Source: Methanobacteriota archaeon (GTDB lineage: Archaea; Halobacteriota; Methanosarcinia; Methanosarcinales; Methanoperedenaceae). From it: DNA of 8,022 nucleotides. The notes beneath the pieces are model-generated. The model saw only the letters and a list, made by a program, of their open reading frames with translations, ran no database searches and was not told the DNA's origin. The number at the start of each line of letters is the position of its first letter. Position 1 is the stretch's first letter. Below, in pieces: positions 1 to 6,482 of this stretch. The stretch spans positions 1 to 8,022 of the forward strand of contig JAHIHJ010000376.1 in the NCBI GenBank assembly GCA_018899795.1, written 5' to 3'. The translations under genes were made by a program, and so were the position numbers.

Positions 1-68
1 AAAACGTTAATCTGCGGCTGGATTTGAGGGAGTGATCGTTATTGATTGCTATGGGGTCTGAAGAAAAG

Positions 69-166
69 GAACCGCAGATAAACGCAGATGAACGCAGATT
101 AAATGCTTCGTATTAATAAAATATGGTGGACATTAAATAATTAAACATTGTAACTATCTGCGGTTC
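69..166. repeat. Decameric CGCAGAT repeat with distal inverted copy
   Basis: CGCAGAT occurs three times at exactly 10-bp spacing (73-79, 83-89, 93-99), each followed by an A/G/T-rich triplet. The first unit's flank, GAACCGCAGATA (69-80), is repeated perfectly in reverse complement at 155-166 (TATCTGCGGTTC), so the whole block is bounded by a 12-bp inverted repeat enclosing about 74 bp of AT-rich DNA. A further CTGCGG in the inverted orientation lies at 12-17. The 10-bp phasing puts the copies on one face of the helix. Dispersed repeats of this general composition occur in many environmental genomes, so this may be a copy of a genome-wide element rather than a gene-specific operator. The gene-free stretch 1-249 otherwise shows only AT-rich sequence and the weak hairpin listed separately. 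Confidence 0.7.
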
Positions 167-178
167 TATTTTTAATCG

Positions 179-197
179 ATTGCATAAGCAATTTTTT
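179..197 (+). terminator. Small hairpin followed by T-run
   Basis: ATTGC (179-183) and GCAAT (188-192) can pair around an ATAA loop, and the second arm runs into six T residues (192-197). This looks like a minimal intrinsic terminator on the plus strand. The stem is only 5 bp and AT-rich, so it is weak. It could end transcription entering from the left, before the TPR gene, or be chance in AT-rich DNA. Confidence 0.22.
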
Positions 198-249
198 ATG
201 ATGCTGTGAATAGATAGTTTTATTACTCTTTGAATAATGTTTTGTTCAG

Positions 250-2100
250 ATGGTGGATATCCAGATATTCGGGAAAGTAGTAGATTCGACAGTACTTGCC
301 CTGATAGTGGCAGTTATAGGAGTTATTATTGCTTACCTGAATTATCGCAAGAAGCCTGTATCAAAAGAAGAAACCTCACAATCTGTCAGGGATTCAACAG
401 GAGTGGTCCAGCAAAACGCTGGCGGTAACATGAACATTGAACAACAGACGTTTAACCTGACCATACCTGATAAGAACCAGACTCCATCATACTCCCTTAC
501 ATTTCAAAATTGCATTTTCAATATACAGAAGTTGAACCCGAATGAGCTTGCCAACGAAAGTGTCTTGAAACAGATCCGTGAATGTATCGCCAAAAATGTG
601 CCTGAGGTCACAGGCGCATTGATCAAAGATACAACATTTGAACTCAGCGGAGACAAACTCAAGTTGATGAATGCTGCCCGCGAGAAGGTAGAACAGTATG
701 AAAAATCCACAGGAAAGATCGTGAAAGATGCGGGCATTCTTCGCGCCCTTGGTATAGAGGCGTATTATCTCGGCAAGCAGGATGATGCGTTCAAATATTT
801 CTCAGAGGCGCTTAGTCTGAATGAGGAGTTCAGGGACATAAGGGGTAAGGCAATCGACCTCAACAACATCGGAGGCGTGTACCAGGATTGGGGCAAGCCT
901 GATACAGCGCTGGAGTTCTATCAGAAAGCGCTCGATATTGATGAGGAGCTAAAGGACATAAGGGGCAAGGCAACAAGGCTCAACAACATCGGAGGCGTGT
1001 ACCAGCAGTGGGGAAAGCCTGAGAAGGCGCTGGAATACTTTCAGAAAGCTCTCGATATAGCCGAGGAGCTAAAGAACACAAGGAGCAAGGCAACAACGCT
1101 CAATAACATCGGAAGTGTTTACAGGGATTGGGGGAAGCCTGATACAGCGCTGGAGTTCTATCAGAAAGCACTCGATATTGACGAAGGGCTAAAGAACATA
1201 AGGGGAAAAGCAACGAGGCTCAACAACATCGGATTCGTGTACAGGGATTGGGGCAAGCCTGAAAAGGCGTTAGAGTACTTTCAGAAAGCTCTCAATATAG
1301 CCGAGGAGCTAAAGGACATTAGGGGCAAGGCAAACCTGTTCAATAACATCGGCCTTGTGTACCAGGATTGGGGGAAGCCTGAGAAGGCACTGGAGTTCTA
1401 TCAGAAATCGCTCGATATTGACGAAGAGCTAAAGAACATAAGGGGAAAAGCAACAAGGCTCAACAACATTGGAGGTGTGTACCAGGATTGGGGGGAGCCT
1501 GATACGGCGCTGGAATACTTTCAGAAAGCTCTCGATATAGATGAGGAGCTAAAGGACAGTAGGAGCAAGTCAACAACGTTCAATAATATCGGAAGCGTGT
1601 ATCAGGATTGGGGGGAGTCTGAGAAGGCACTGGAGTTCTATCAGAAAGCACTCGATATAGATGAGGAGCTAAAGGACATTAGGGGCAAGGCAACCCTGTT
1701 CAACAACATCGGAGGCGTGTATCAGGATTGGAGGAAGCCTGAGAAGGCGTTAGAGTACTTTCAGAAAGCGCTCGATATTGACGAAGGACTAAAAGACATA
1801 AGGGGCAAGGCAACAAGATTCAACAACATCGGAGGCGTGTACAAGCAGTGGGGGAAGCCTGAGAAGGCGTTAGAGTACTTTCAGAAAGCGCTCGATATTG
1901 ACGAAGGACTAAAAGACATAAGGGGCAAGGCAATCGATCTCAACAACATCGGGAGCGTGTACCAGAATTGGGGCAAGCCTGAGAAGGCACTGGAATACTA
2001 TCAGAAAGCGCTCAGGCTGTTTGAAGAATTAAAAGATGTCTGCAACGCCGATATAGTAAGAAAGAATGTTGAAGCTCTGCGCTCATCTATCAGAGATTAG
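250..2100 (+). CDS. Membrane-anchored TPR-repeat protein
   Basis: This 616-residue protein has one N-terminal membrane helix (about residues 13-31) followed by a basic NYRKK stretch. By the positive-inside rule this places the rest in the cytoplasm. Residues 36-100 form a polar, strand-prone linker including [13 protein letters not shown]; residues 100-157 look helical. Residues 158-597 are eleven TPR units of 40 residues; the first (158-197) is diverged, the other ten are near-identical. The unit core is NNIGxVYxxWGxPxxALExxQKALDI, with the expected TPR small/aromatic positions (G, Y, A, Y/F, A). Residues 598-616 form a capping helix. The 40-residue period resembles kinesin-light-chain-type TPRs. 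TPR superhelices bind proteins or peptides; the partner is unknown and no enzymatic domain is present. ATG 250 is the only start that keeps the membrane helix; no clear Shine-Dalgarno precedes it. The stop is TAG, inside the end of convergent hisS. Confidence 0.93.
   Translation: MVDIQIFGKVVDSTVLALIVAVIGVIIAYLNYRKKPVSKEETSQSVRDSTGVVQQNAGGNMNIEQQTFNLTIPDKNQTPSYSLTFQNCIFNIQKLNPNELANESVLKQIRECIAKNVPEVTGALIKDTTFELSGDKLKLMNAAREKVEQYEKSTGKIVKDAGILRALGIEAYYLGKQDDAFKYFSEALSLNEEFRDIRGKAIDLNNIGGVYQDWGKPDTALEFYQKALDIDEELKDIRGKATRLNNIGGVYQQWGKPEKALEYFQKALDIAEELKNTRSKATTLNNIGSVYRDWGKPDTALEFYQKALDIDEGLKNIRGKATRLNNIGFVYRDWGKPEKALEYFQKALNIAEELKDIRGKANLFNNIGLVYQDWGKPEKALEFYQKSLDIDEELKNIRGKATRLNNIGGVYQDWGEPDTALEYFQKALDIDEELKDSRSKSTTFNNIGSVYQDWGESEKALEFYQKALDIDEELKDIRGKATLFNNIGGVYQDWRKPEKALEYFQKALDIDEGLKDIRGKATRFNNIGGVYKQWGKPEKALEYFQKALDIDEGLKDIRGKAIDLNNIGSVYQNWGKPEKALEYYQKALRLFEELKDVCNADIVRKNVEALRSSIRD
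721..2040 (+). repeat. Tandem 120-bp TPR-coding repeat array
   Basis: Eleven in-frame units of exactly 120 bp begin at 721, 841, 961, 1081, 1201, 1321, 1441, 1561, 1681, 1801 and 1921. The first is diverged; the last ten share most bases, with no indels between units. Units 1-8 of the ten alternate EFY and EYF at the second helix, implying amplification as 240-bp pairs. Positions 1733-1813 and 1853-1933 are identical over 81 bp, marking a recent single-unit duplication that breaks the alternation. Terminal units 1 and 10 share the start [11 protein letters not shown], unlike the inner ones. Copy number is likely to vary between strains and may be collapsed in short-read assemblies. Confidence 0.95.
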
Positions 2101-3325
2101 CGATCCTCTGCGCTGCTTCCTCCACCGTCACCAGTACCTGCTCCCCAGTCTTCATATCCTTCAACGCCACCTTGCCTGCATCAAGTTCATTCTTCCCTAC
2201 AATAACTACATGGCTTGCCCCGATAGTGTTGGCATAGGATATCTGGTCTTTGAACTTCCTTCCCATGACATCGATATACGTCGGCACATGCTCCCGAAGC
2301 TTCTGTGCTATCAAGATAGCTTCTTTTCGTGTATCATCAAATGAAACGACCACAATTCGCCGTGGCGCTTCAGGCTTGACCTCGCATATCTCCATTATCC
2401 TGTCAAATCCGATAGCATACCCTGTCGATGGTGTATCCTCGCCCCCGAACAACTGCGCCAGCCTGTATGAACCGCCGCCGCACACCTGGTTCTGCGCGCC
2501 AAGCCCCTCGCAGTATATCTCGAACACCATGCCTGTATAATAATCAAGACCCCTCGCTATGCCGAGATCGACCTGGTATTCCAGACCGTACACATCAAGC
2601 AGGTCAAGCAGCGCCTCGAATTGCGATATCGACTCGATGTCACCCAATAACTCCCGCGCCTCATGCACTGCGTTCATGCCGCTCAGACCTATCAGGCGAA
2701 GCAACTTTCCCCGCATCTCATCGGGCGCATGTATGCGGTCAAGGAAATCCTCAAGCCCCTTATTATCCTTCTTATCCACAAAGCGCATTATCTTGCTCTG
2801 GTGCTCAACTTCAAGGTCTTTCAACAGCGTCCTCACGATGCCCAGATTTCCAACGTGCAGGTCTCCCTTCACTCCCGCGCTCTTTAGCATCTCCGCAGCC
2901 ATCGCAATGACCTCAGCCTCAGACTCAGGGCGTGCGCTCCCTATTATCTCAACGCCGAACTGGAAGAACTCGCGGAATCGTCCTTTCTGAGGGCGCTCGT
3001 ACCTGAAGCAGTTATCGAAATAATAGAACTTGAGGGGTTTTGCAGACCTCTGCAGCTCCTCCACGTACATCCTTATTACAGGCGCGGTGAGTTCGGGGCG
3101 CAGCGCTATCTCGCGGTCTCCCTTGTCCTTGAAATTGTATATCTCACCCAGTATGCCTTCGCCAGACTTAAGCGTAAAAAGCTCGATGTTCTCAAATGTC
3201 GGGGTCTTAATCTCTCCGTATCCCCAGCGCACAGCCACATCCCTGAGCCTGTTCTCAATAAATCTTCGCTTAATCATCTCTTCAGGCAAAAAATCGCGCG
3301 TGCCGCGGGGTCTCTGGACTTCCAT
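2090..3325 (-). CDS. hisS: Histidyl-tRNA synthetase
   Basis: This is a 411-residue class II aminoacyl-tRNA synthetase that charges tRNA-His with histidine in the cytoplasm. It opens with the family signature [12 protein letters not shown] (5-16). Motif 1 lies around 60-95 with the conserved [11 protein letters not shown] stretch, and motif 2 is [14 protein letters not shown] (107-120), with its ATP-binding arginine. The histidine-specific RGLDYYTG is at 258-265, and motif 3, with the catalytic-type arginine in GFDRIME, is at 306-312. The C-terminal anticodon-binding domain (about 322-411) starts at [10 protein letters not shown] and carries the usual VIVGKNEL segment. Length is normal for the archaeal/bacterial form, and all motifs are present, so it should be functional. 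The start is supported by GGAAG about 8 nt upstream (near 3334-3338). Its last 11 bases overlap the end of the convergent TPR gene. No histidine biosynthesis or tRNA gene adjoins it. Confidence 0.98.
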   Translation of the reverse strand: MEVQRPRGTRDFLPEEMIKRRFIENRLRDVAVRWGYGEIKTPTFENIELFTLKSGEGILGEIYNFKDKGDREIALRPELTAPVIRMYVEELQRSAKPLKFYYFDNCFRYERPQKGRFREFFQFGVEIIGSARPESEAEVIAMAAEMLKSAGVKGDLHVGNLGIVRTLLKDLEVEHQSKIMRFVDKKDNKGLEDFLDRIHAPDEMRGKLLRLIGLSGMNAVHEARELLGDIESISQFEALLDLLDVYGLEYQVDLGIARGLDYYTGMVFEIYCEGLGAQNQVCGGGSYRLAQLFGGEDTPSTGYAIGFDRIMEICEVKPEAPRRIVVVSFDDTRKEAILIAQKLREHVPTYIDVMGRKFKDQISYANTIGASHVVIVGKNELDAGKVALKDMKTGEQVLVTVEEAAQRIANL

Positions 3326-3331
3326 AATATA

Positions 3332-3403
3332 CTTCCTTTCGCCCGAATACAGCGTATTCCTTTATAAACCCTTATGCTTTTGCTCTCGGAAATTATAAAT
3401 ATC
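3332..3403 (-). promoter_or_regulatory. hisS promoter region and ribosome binding site
   Basis: Reading the minus strand towards hisS, two TATA-like cores are visible: ATATTTATAA (about 3393-3402) and GGTTTATAAAGG (about 3359-3370). The Shine-Dalgarno-like GAAAGGAAG covers 3332-3340. The first TATA would place transcription start near 3370 with a leader of about 45 nt containing the ribosome site. The second would start transcription at about 3340, almost on the ribosome site. A third candidate, GGTATATAAAAAAG, lies farther upstream within the inverted repeat at 3425-3475. Which is used cannot be decided from sequence alone. Confidence 0.4.
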
Positions 3404-3424
3404 ATGAATAGTAGAAAGAATAGA

Positions 3425-3475
3425 ATGGGCAGGTGAATACTTTTTTATATACCACCAACTCCCAAACCTGCCCAT
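3425..3475. repeat. 10-bp inverted repeat enclosing a TATA-like core
   Basis: ATGGGCAGGT (3425-3434) is repeated exactly in reverse complement as ACCTGCCCAT (3466-3475), with 31 bp between. The enclosed DNA contains CTTTTTTATATACC (3440-3453), which reads as a good archaeal TATA box on either strand, especially GGTATATAAA on the minus strand. It lies between divergent hisS and the small membrane-protein gene. The arms flank the TATA core as a pair of repressor half-sites might, but in RNA they could also form a long-loop stem. The GC-rich arms stand out in AT-rich surroundings. Confidence 0.6.
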
Positions 3476-3583
3476 ATTAATCATATTATTTTATCTATTG
3501 AAATTGTTGAAGGATTCAATATGGTCATAATTTGGATATAATTTTGGAAAAAATCTTAATATCAAAAAGGAAGAGTAATTATC

Positions 3584-3772
3584 ATGAAAAAAACGATTCT
3601 TGTAGCTTTTGCAGCAGCTATTTCATATTTCGTTACATATATAATATTAAGATTTTCTTTGCAGGATGCAGTTATTGATTGGCACAGCGCTTTATCAGGC
3701 GCAATAGCTTTCTGGTTATTTATTTTTGTTGTGCATCATTTCCTTGGCAGGACAAAACAAGTTCCCTGGTAA
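3584..3772 (+). CDS. Small two-helix membrane protein, function unknown
   Basis: This 62-residue protein is almost entirely two hydrophobic helices: about 4-26 (starting KKTILVAFAAAISYF) and about 36-55 (ALSGAIAFWLFIFVVHHFL). A short loop carrying DAVIDWHS joins them, and a basic tail GRTKQVPW follows. The lysines before helix 1 and the basic tail suggest both ends are cytoplasmic, as a helical hairpin. GGAAG (3569-3573) lies 10 nt before the ATG and supports translation. GGATATAATTT (about 3534-3544) could be its TATA element, giving a short leader. The family is not recognised; candidates are a small membrane modulator or an orphan hypothetical. It stands alone, diverging from hisS. Confidence 0.7.
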   Translation: MKKTILVAFAAAISYFVTYIILRFSLQDAVIDWHSALSGAIAFWLFIFVVHHFLGRTKQVPW

Positions 3773-3826
3773 ACATAAATTGCCCTGTATCATGATGGCT
3801 GCTTTCTTTTTAATTTCCTCAATATT

Positions 3827-3958
3827 TTAAGCCATGAGTTCAAAAAATTTATAAGTGGTAGGATCTATTGCATTTTCCCCAAGACCTTCAAGAAATTCAT
3901 GGATAAGCATAAAAAACCCTGCCATATCATCAATTATACTTCCTAATAGACTGTCCAT
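3827..3958 (-). CDS. Possible 43-residue acidic microprotein
   Basis: An open frame runs from ATG at 3956-3958 to TAA at 3827-3829. It encodes 43 residues beginning MDSLLGSIIDDMAGFF, continuing through a helical, acidic EFLEGLGENAIDP segment and ending YKFFELMA. Composition is protein-like: amphipathic, with eight acidic residues and few basic ones. A TATA-like TTATAAAT (3980-3987, minus strand) sits about 27 bp upstream of the ATG, so a leaderless mRNA starting at or near the AUG is possible; no Shine-Dalgarno is visible. Past the TAA the same frame continues as NIEEIKKKAAIMIQG without another stop for at least 20 codons, so it may instead be a remnant of a longer gene cut by a nonsense mutation. 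The family is not recognised. Confidence 0.42.
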   Translation of the reverse strand: MDSLLGSIIDDMAGFFMLIHEFLEGLGENAIDPTTYKFFELMA

Positions 3959-3966
3959 AGTTAGGA
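3941..3966. repeat. Inverted repeat around the microprotein start codon
   Basis: TCCTAA (3941-3946) and TTAGGA (3961-3966) are perfect reverse complements separated by 14 bp. With one bulged base the pairing extends by two more pairs. The candidate start codon at 3956-3958 lies in the loop. In RNA this would be a hairpin presenting AUG in its loop. As DNA, the arms resemble half-sites of the DtxR-type box but point the opposite way from the operator at 7696-7711. Confidence 0.35.
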
Positions 3967-3977
3967 GTTATGTTCTA

Positions 3978-3990
3978 TCATTTATAATTA
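3978..3990 (-). promoter_or_regulatory. TATA-like element before the microprotein frame
   Basis: On the minus strand this reads TAATTATAAATGA, with a TTATAAAT core. Archaeal transcription usually starts about 25 bp downstream of such a core, which falls on or beside the ATG at 3958. This is the main reason to take the small frame seriously, although TATA-like words are common in AT-rich spacers. Confidence 0.33.
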
Positions 3991-4040
3991 TTATGTATGA
4001 TGCTCTCAAGTACTCCCCCTGCCCTCTCCTCAGGCAGTGC

Positions 4041-4262
4041 TTATAACTTGATTACTTCAGCAACTCGATTCCCGCAGAAACCGCATTGGAGAAGCTTTGC
4101 ATTTCCAACCATGAAATATTGCATCATGTGACCGCACTTTCTACAGAATGTCGTATCGCCTTTCGCTTTCAGCTCATTGATCACTCGTCTGATAGACTGC
4201 AATTGATCATCATGTTCCTTGTCAAGATACATCAGGTCTTCATCTGTGAATGTTATCGGCAT
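4041..4262 (-). CDS. Small zinc-ribbon protein
   Basis: This 73-residue protein has an acidic, probably helical N-terminal half (about 7-34, with DEDLMYLDKEHDDQ and RRVINELK). The C-terminal half is a zinc ribbon: CRKC (40-43) and CGFC (60-63) form two CxxC knuckles 16 residues apart, which would bind one zinc ion. Such mini-ribbons are common in archaea as RNA-, DNA- or protein-binding modules; a specific role cannot be assigned. An in-frame stop lies three codons upstream of ATG 4262, fixing the start; GGAG about 14 nt upstream is a weak ribosome site. It lies 82 nt downstream of the iron operon in the same direction and could be a distal operon member, though a TATA-like element in the gap suggests its own promoter. 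Confidence 0.82.
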   Translation of the reverse strand: MPITFTDEDLMYLDKEHDDQLQSIRRVINELKAKGDTTFCRKCGHMMQYFMVGNAKLLQCGFCGNRVAEVIKL

Positions 4263-4330
4263 TGTATGTTAACTCCATCTTCATGATTATTGCAAACTTA
4301 CTCCATCCCTTGCTAAGTCTATATTATACT

Positions 4331-4348
4331 GCTCATATATTATTCTAC
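4331..4348 (-). promoter_or_regulatory. TATA-like element before the zinc-ribbon gene
   Basis: The minus strand reads GTAGAATAATATATGAGC, an AT core that would start transcription near 4310 and give a leader of about 50 nt for the zinc-ribbon gene at 4262. It overlaps the end of the upstream Cys-rich gene. This suggests, but does not show, that the 73-residue gene can be transcribed separately from the iron operon. Confidence 0.3.
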
Positions 4349-4479
4349 TTACCTGGGAACTCATGCCCGCAGTTAGGACAAAGCACCATCCCGCATCTCA
4401 TGAAGCGCGGGCAGGCTTTGCATCCTTCAGTATCTTTCGCATCAAACCTGAACCCACACAGGGGACATTGTGTTTTCAT
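4345..4479 (-). CDS. FeoB-coupled seven-cysteine miniprotein
   Basis: This 44-residue protein begins MKTQCPLCGF. Its cysteines are C5, C8, C20, C23, C29, C34 and C37: an N-terminal CPLC knuckle, a central CKAC plus a lone cysteine, and a C-terminal CPNCGHE knuckle. C5/C8 with C34/C37 could hold a zinc ion; C20/C23/C29 could bind a second metal or an Fe-S cluster (inference). Its ATG overlaps the feoB stop in an ATGA arrangement (4476-4479). The bases just upstream, CCACCTTCT, contain no Shine-Dalgarno, so translation probably depends on ribosomes finishing feoB. A longer upstream in-frame extension to 4614 is only the feoB shadow. Position and cysteines suggest a Feo accessory, perhaps analogous to the small Cys-containing FeoC or FeoB-associated proteins of bacteria, but no homology to them is visible. 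The stop is TAG. Confidence 0.85.
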   Translation of the reverse strand: MKTQCPLCGFRFDAKDTEGCKACPRFMRCGMVLCPNCGHEFPGK

Positions 4480-6482
4480 AGAAGGTGGAAGTACTGGATG
4501 ATCCTCAGGGCAAGCCCGCCGATGATGATCGCAAGCGCTATCGTGAAAGCCATGATGCCAATCGCCCTTCTCCACCCAAGCTCGCGTCCAAGTACTGCTA
4601 TGGTCGCGACGCACGGAATGTAGATCGTATTCACAAGCGCATAAACGAAAAGCTGTGTCGGGGACATGAACAGCAACAGGTTGCTTGCACCCCCGCCGTA
4701 CTGCACAACAGCGAACGTAACCAGTAGTTGCAGCGCAAGCTCTTTCCTAAGCACCGCAAATATAAGCGTCAGCCCGGCAACAGGCGGAAGCCCGAGCCAA
4801 TCTTCCACCACTGGCGCGAGCGGTTCTGCGAGCTTCCAGAGATAGCCAGTCTCGTAAAGTGCTCCAAGGACAAGTGAACCAATAACAACGATGGGGAAAG
4901 CCACGAACACGAAATCCTTGAACCTGAACCATGTCTTCTTGAGGATATTTGAGATTATGGGCGCCCTGAAAGGGAACATCTCCATGACAAGCCCTGAAGA
5001 GCTGCCAGGCATCACTTTGTTAAGCCCGATCCCGACAAAGAAAACAAGCCCCAGAATTATGATATATATCGCCACAGCAGGCTTCCAGCCCACGAATAGC
5101 GAAACTGCGCCAAGGATCACAGCGGTGCGCGCGCTGCATGGGATGAGTGTAATTAGGGTGCTTGCGATCGTTCTCTCCCGCATCGTTGTGAGCACGCGCG
5201 TACCGATTATCGCAGGCACGTTGCACCCCGCTCCTGCCACGAGCGGAATTATCGCCCTGCCGTGAAGCCCGAACTTGTGCATAAGCCTGTCGGTCAGGAA
5301 AGCCACAGAGTTCAGGTATCCCGTGTCCTCAAGGAACGCAAGCAGGAAATAGAAAGTAAGAACATAGGGGATACCGACAGCAAGCGCAGCAAGGATACCT
5401 GCGTCAAAACCCCAGATAAGCGTCTTCCCGATATGCCCGCTGCCAAAGACCGCAAATATAGCGCCGTCTATTATCGGGGACATATATTCTGCCCACATGT
5501 CGCTGAATAATGTGGAGAGCAGGTTACCGCCGTAGAAGAGGAATCCAAAGATGACCGCCAGGACACCTATCAGCAGAGGAATACCTGTAAGGGGCGAAGT
5601 TGTGTAAGCCCATATTTTATCCGACGCTGCGGGTGTGACATCGCCCTGCACCTGCGAGGCTATGGTGCCTGCAAGTCCGTGTCTTTCGCGGGCGATCCGA
5701 ATTGGCGTCTTCTCCCCATGTTTTTTCTGGATATCCATGCTTATTTTTTTTACTTCCCCGATAAGGAAACTACCCTCTGCATGTTTCTCCACAAGCTCGA
5801 CGAACTCATGATCCTCTTCAAGAAGCAGAAGCGCAAGAGCCCTTGGAGATATCCCGAAATCATATCTGGAAAGCAGGTCTTCAAGTCTCTTGATATTGGT
5901 TTCGATATCAGTCCCATAGCGGACATTATATTTTATTTCATACTTCTTTCCAGCAACCTCCACAGCCTTCTGTATCAGTTCATCAAGACCCTGTCCTGTC
6001 GTGGCGATAGTCGGTACTACCGGGATTTCGAGGAGCTCTGAAAGCTTCTCGGTATCTGTAATAATATTCCTCTTTTCAGCCTCATCTATCAGGTTAAGAG
6101 CTGCCACAATAGAAATGCCAAGGTCGATGAACTGGAGCGTCATATAGAGGTTCCTTGCAAGGTTCGTGGCGTCAAGGATCATTATTGCGGCGTCAGGATT
6201 GGTATCAAGCACCGCCCTTCGCGCCACCCACTGGTCTTCTGACACAGCGCCCAGGGCATAGCTGCCCGGAAGGTCGATTATACCGATGCGCAGGTCTTTA
6301 AAAATGGTGGTAGCCATGTTCAGTTCTACCGTCTTTCCTGGATAGTTGGCTGTCACAACACCCATCCCTGTGAGGCGGTTGAAAATGCTTGATTTCCCTA
6401 CATTGGGGTTTCCCGCAAGCACAAAAATGAAGTCTGTATTCCCCTTCATTTCCTTTAACGCACCGTGGCACGAAAGCATCAT
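4476..6482 (-). CDS. feoB: Ferrous iron transporter FeoB
   Basis: This 668-residue protein is the main Fe(II) importer: an N-terminal cytosolic G domain fused to a polytopic membrane domain. G1 is GNPNVGKSS (24-32), switch I includes TANYPGKT (44-51), G3 is DLPG (70-73), G4 is NLID (130-133), and G5 is near ATTGQG (160-165). A helical linker occupies about 190-290. The first Gate region runs from about 385 (EDTGY) to 460, with GCNVPA (419-424) and PCSAR (448-452); the second has VLRKELALQLL (577-587). The C-terminus has the usual YIPCVATIAVLGRE. All motifs are intact. The first ATG forms an ATGA overlap with the upstream regulator; the second, one codon on, is better spaced from AAGGTGA and may be the true start. 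Met12 is also possible, but the CH pair at residues 5-6 would be lost. Confidence 0.98.
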   Translation of the reverse strand: MMLSCHGALKEMKGNTDFIFVLAGNPNVGKSSIFNRLTGMGVVTANYPGKTVELNMATTIFKDLRIGIIDLPGSYALGAVSEDQWVARRAVLDTNPDAAIMILDATNLARNLYMTLQFIDLGISIVAALNLIDEAEKRNIITDTEKLSELLEIPVVPTIATTGQGLDELIQKAVEVAGKKYEIKYNVRYGTDIETNIKRLEDLLSRYDFGISPRALALLLLEEDHEFVELVEKHAEGSFLIGEVKKISMDIQKKHGEKTPIRIARERHGLAGTIASQVQGDVTPAASDKIWAYTTSPLTGIPLLIGVLAVIFGFLFYGGNLLSTLFSDMWAEYMSPIIDGAIFAVFGSGHIGKTLIWGFDAGILAALAVGIPYVLTFYFLLAFLEDTGYLNSVAFLTDRLMHKFGLHGRAIIPLVAGAGCNVPAIIGTRVLTTMRERTIASTLITLIPCSARTAVILGAVSLFVGWKPAVAIYIIILGLVFFVGIGLNKVMPGSSSGLVMEMFPFRAPIISNILKKTWFRFKDFVFVAFPIVVIGSLVLGALYETGYLWKLAEPLAPVVEDWLGLPPVAGLTLIFAVLRKELALQLLVTFAVVQYGGGASNLLLFMSPTQLFVYALVNTIYIPCVATIAVLGRELGWRRAIGIMAFTIALAIIIGGLALRIIQYFHLL

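Noticed and set aside
237..428. 63-residue open frame overlapping the start of the TPR gene
   Set aside because: It is a shadow in another frame with atypical, cysteine- and serine-rich composition and no ribosome site; the overlapping TPR frame is clearly coding.
721..2040. Regular repeats as a CRISPR array
   Set aside because: The period is 120 bp with no alternating unique spacers, and the units are one continuous coding frame of TPR motifs.
2428..2910. 160-residue plus-strand frame inside hisS
   Set aside because: It is antisense to conserved HisRS motifs, and its proline/serine/arginine-rich composition is typical of a reverse-strand shadow.
4019..4037. CTGCC/GGCAG hairpin just after the zinc-ribbon stop as a terminator
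   Set aside because: The stem is 5 bp with a 9-nt loop and no T-run follows on the minus strand, so a terminator call is not supported.
3855..4046. 63-residue plus-strand frame
   Set aside because: It lacks a ribosome site and has poor protein-like composition; the opposite-strand 43-residue frame is the better candidate for this stretch.
4345..4347. TAG stops (here and at 2098-2100) as possible pyrrolysine codons
   Set aside because: Read-through of 4345-4347 would meet another stop four codons later, and read-through at 2098 would enter hisS antisense with low-complexity sequence; both look like ordinary stops.
4480..4614. N-terminal extension of the Cys-rich miniprotein to 89 residues
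   Set aside because: The extra residues lie wholly inside the feoB 3' end in another frame and look non-protein-like; the ATGA overlap start is far more natural.
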